From: Scenedesmus sp. ARA3
Lineage: Eukaryota; Chlorophyta; Chlorophyceae; Sphaeropleales; Scenedesmaceae
DNA: 64,000 nucleotides
NCBI GenBank assembly: GCA_004335835.1
Contig: RWJK01001954.1
Span: 454 to 64,453, forward strand
Direction of reading: 5' to 3'
In this document: piece by piece, positions 61,023-64,000 of the stretch
Position numbering within the stretch: the first letter of the stretch is position 1
Layout of the letters: each line of letters opens with the position of its first letter
Made by a program: the position numbers and the translations under genes
Notes under the pieces: generated by a model
Databases searched by the model: none
The model's input: only the letters and a program-made list of their open reading frames with translations
Told to the model about the DNA's origin: nothing

Positions 61023-62279
61023 ATGAAGGCATCCTACATGGTTGCGGCTCTCCTCTGCCTGGCTCTGTGCACAGGTAAGCATGGTTCGGCTTCTCAGGAT
61101 TGCAGGCCTGAAACTCCCGTGTGCTGCGGCAACAGCGAGATAGCAGCTGGAATTTGCCGACAGCATGCAATTGTCGCTTTCCATTCGACCTGATGCCTCG
61201 ACAGCGCTGCCACAGTGTCGCATGGCTCTCAACTGACTTGTCGGTGCTGCTGCTGCTTCTGCTGCTCTGCTTGCGCAAAACAGGTGCCATTGCCTCTTCC
61301 CTGCAAGACACTGCCCTACCCTCCCTAGAGGTCCAGCCAGGCAGCCTGCGCCAGCTGCAGGGAGATGACTTAGATGATGTGCTGGAGCATATGGCTGACA
61401 AGTCATCAGATGCAGTAGATGCAATCAAGTACATGGCCACAGCCAAGGTGAGCAAATCTATCTAAGCCTCAGCAGCAGCTGGCCTGCAACACAGCTGTCA
61501 CATCCCATACATCCGTATGCAGCTGCTGTCAAGAGTGCATGCAGGAACAGACAGCAGGAAGCAGCAGTAGTAGGATGGCAATGAGTTCTTGCAATAGAGC
61601 TCTCAGGCCCAGGCCTGTCCTTGTCCTTCTCTAATTTACGCACGGAAGAGCATAGGCTCAAGCAGGCTTGCCTGCCTCCGAAGCGTAGGACTTGTAACTT
61701 GTAACAGGAAGCAGCTGCACGGCTTGTTGAGTTCAGCAAAGCTCCTCTTTCTTCTTCCTTTAAGCTGCTGACCCTCTCCTCTTGCTGCTGGTGTTCCTGC
61801 AGCTGGAAGGCGTCCAAACCTTTGCCTCTGATAGCGCCGAAGCAGCAGCCAGAGCCGCCAAGCGCATCCAAAAGGCAGATGCTAGGCTAGCCGGTGTCAT
61901 ATCCACCACCTCAAAGAACACTGCAAAGGCCACCAGCGCCGCCCTTGCTGCCACCACCACTGACGCTGCTGTGCGCATGTGGGACGCTGCCACCCCCCAC
62001 AAGGGCCCCATTAAGGAGATGGCTGCTGGTGTTGCCAAGTTTGCGCTGGGCGTGAATGCCAAGATCAAGACAAAGGAGGCTGAGAGGACTGCTGCATGGG
62101 GTGCTAAGCGCGTGAAGCGTGCTGCTGCCAAGAATGCAGATAGCCATGCTGATGCGTTGAGGGATGCTGCTGAGGATGCTGCACATGCTGCAAAGAAGGC
62201 TGCGCTGAGGGATGCGATTGCCAAGCAGCGTGCAGCCATGGCAGTGTCTGATGTGGCCAAGTCAGTGCTGAAACCTTAG
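61023..62279 (+). CDS. Small secreted Lys/Ala-rich helical protein, paralog B
   Basis: Exons 61023-61074, 61284-61447 and 61803-62279 close in phase to 230 residues. Exon sizes 52/164/477 mirror paralog A (52/167/477), with the same intron phases. Signal peptide MVAALLCLALCTG; acidic middle; helical Lys/Ala-rich end with KRVKRAAAKNADSHADALRD and a SVLKP terminus. A tandem duplicate of the upstream gene in the same orientation. Confidence 0.8.
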
Positions 62280-62921
62280 GGGTGGTGCTTATTGGGGTGG
62301 TCAATCATGAGTGTGGTTGAGGGCAATAAGCTGTGTTGAGGTTCGTGACATCCAAAGCAGCATGAGTGTTCAGGTGCCAGCATCAGAACAGTACCCTGTG
62401 TACAATTGCAGTCTTGTTCGATCTGCTATGCAGGCGTTGCCTGCAGGACTTGGCAGGCCAGCAGCAGCAATGCTGTCTCCTCGTATTGAACAAGCTGCAA
62501 AGTTGGGGCTTGTGTTGCACTGAGAGCATCCCCTCCTGAGCAAGGAGGGCTTACAACATCAATCAAACCAAAACACGTTCCACAAAGGGCAGGAATTGTC
62601 TGGAGTGTGAGCCTGGAAATGTCAGGCGGGGGTTTTGAGCAGTAGACTTGTACTGGCTAGGGTTTTGCCAGGTTGTGGAGCTCAATCATCCAGTGTAAAA
62701 TGATTAAATTGGCGCTCATTTCCTTTAATGTTGAGTGGTGGCAACCTGCTCGCTCTTTCGACAGATCGTATTTTTGCTGAACGAATCGAGAATTGCCTGC
62801 ATCAGCACATGGACACACCGCAACAGCCCAACTCCAACAATCGTGCAGTTGGCTGCAAGTTCAACATTGAGTGTTAGGTTGTCAGGTAATGCTCAGTGCA
62901 TTTCTTTAAGCAAGTGCTGGC

Positions 62922-62975
<54 letters not shown>

Positions 62976-63259
62976 ACGCATGGGCAGCCTTTCCTGATAC
63001 AAGTTTGTTGTAGCTCAAAACCTGTGCGACGCCAGGGAAACTTGCAACGCTTGCAACGCTTGCAACGCGTATCAAGTGCTGTTCTGCTGCTTGCAGGACC
63101 CACCAACCAGCGCCAACCAGCTGGCAGCTGCAGCACACCACAGGCGTGTATTGCCCCTGCCCCATCAACTGGCAACACCAACATCACCTTCACTAAATCC
63201 TGCAGCAGCCCTTCTAGACGCGAGCTGCCGGTAGCATCCTGCAAGCCACAAACTTCACA
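62280..63259. other. Intergenic region upstream of the hydrolase
   Basis: Holds TGTAA at 62694-62698 and a (CTG)n run at 62924-62973. No gene recognised. Confidence 0.45.
62924..62973 (+). repeat. (CTG)n microsatellite
   Basis: About 16 CTG units. Confidence 0.9.
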
Positions 63260-63554
63260 ATGAACAGCTTTGAGAACTTCCAGCTACGGCAGTTCAACCT
63301 GCCACATGGCATCCACATCAACGCACGCGTGGCAAGCGGCACCCCCAGCACATCCCGCCCGCCGCTATTCCTGCTGCATGGCTTCCCCCAGAGCCATGTG
63401 TGCTGGAGGAGAGTGGCCCAGCAGCTGCAGCAGCAGTACTTCCTAGTGCTGCCAGATCTGCGGGGCTACGGTGACTCAGCGCAGCCGCTTGGTGCGGATG
63501 ATCATTCGAATTACAGCAAGCGGGAGATGGCGGCTGATGTCGTTGCAGTGGCAG
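63260..63554 (+). CDS. Alpha/beta hydrolase (haloacetate dehalogenase/epoxide hydrolase-like), first exon only
   Basis: Met at 63260; the exon ends at a CAG/GTGCGT donor after 63554. It carries the cap of an alpha/beta hydrolase: FLLHGFPQSHVCWRRVA (oxyanion-hole HGFP), then VLPDLRGYGDS and YSKREMAADVV. This arrangement is typical of fluoroacetate dehalogenase and soluble epoxide hydrolase relatives. The nucleophile elbow lies beyond the window, so the substrate cannot be told. Two possible next acceptors, GCAG/ATGCGCTGG at 63873 and GCAG/ACGCTAGG at 63988, resemble each other and may be another echo pair. Confidence 0.75.
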
Positions 63555-64000
63555 GTGCGTGTTGGCTGTCACACTGCTGTGGGCTGCAGCAACACACTGC
63601 CGGCGCATGCGCGACTGCATGTGTGCTGCTCTTGTCGCATGTCCTTGTCATGGTGCACAGGCAGCCCACACTGCACAGCCGCATGCAACACTTGCAGCAC
63701 CCACACAGGTAGCTGTGAGGGCTTGCCCTCCAGCCCACATTGCGAGGGCTCTGCAATACAATCGAATACAATGCATGTCAGGTCGGCAGCCTGCCTCAGG
63801 CACTACCTAGCACAGCAAGCCCCTGCTCCGTTACTAAGCACATTGCACTGCTGTTTTGGCACATACATTGCAGATGCGCTGGCATTGCATGCCTTCTCAC
63901 CACAGCACTGCCCAACAGCAGGTCAGCGGTGCAAAACTCACTCTGCTCATACATCACACTATGCTCTCCTCGTGCATGTTCCGCAGACGCTAGGCATTGC

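Overview
The window reads as nuclear DNA of a chlorophyte green alga. Genes have many introns with GT-AG borders. CAG/CTG runs are everywhere: poly-Gln, poly-Ala and poly-Ser in exons, CTG tracts in introns. TGTAA, the usual green-algal poly(A) signal, lies downstream of several stops. The gene set is plant/algal in type: fused DHFR-TS, a PIE1-type SWR1 ATPase, plant-type subtilase, GT69 transferase. A Sphaeropleales-like alga (Scenedesmus/Tetradesmus relatives) is my inference; no marker in the window proves it.

Layout, left to right. Subtilisin-like protease (minus, 446-6164, runs off the left end). Bifunctional DHFR-thymidylate synthase (minus, 8182-13191). Secreted-type protein with a repeated Cys-rich module (minus, 14265-16337, 5' end open). 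CAP59/CMT1-like GT69 glycosyltransferase with very large low-complexity insertions (plus, 17112-22372). Papain-like cysteine protease fused to a seven-repeat RCC1/BLIP-II propeller (minus, 24231-28550, N-terminus open). ARMC8/GID5 armadillo protein (minus, 30206-36201), head to head with a 19.5-kb PIE1/SWR1 ATPase gene (plus, 37341-56838, 22 exons). Two paralogous small secreted Lys/Ala-rich proteins (plus, 57655-58912 and 61023-62279), separated by a 181-bp tandem repeat. The first exon of an alpha/beta hydrolase (plus, from 63260) runs off the right end.

I rebuilt exons by hand from protein similarity and splice borders. For subtilase, DHFR-TS, GT69, ARMC8, PIE1 and both secreted proteins every exon phase closes.

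The most striking feature is not a gene. Nearly every intron of PIE1, and many introns of DHFR-TS, GT69 and ARMC8, carry diverged direct copies of the neighbouring exon edge together with its splice site ('exon echoes'). Acceptor-side copies lie upstream of the true exon, donor-side copies downstream, and up to seven copies stand in tandem. This looks like intron growth by tandem duplication across exon-intron borders, leaving arrays of spare splice sites. PIE1 intron 8 also holds a 160-bp near-perfect hairpin.
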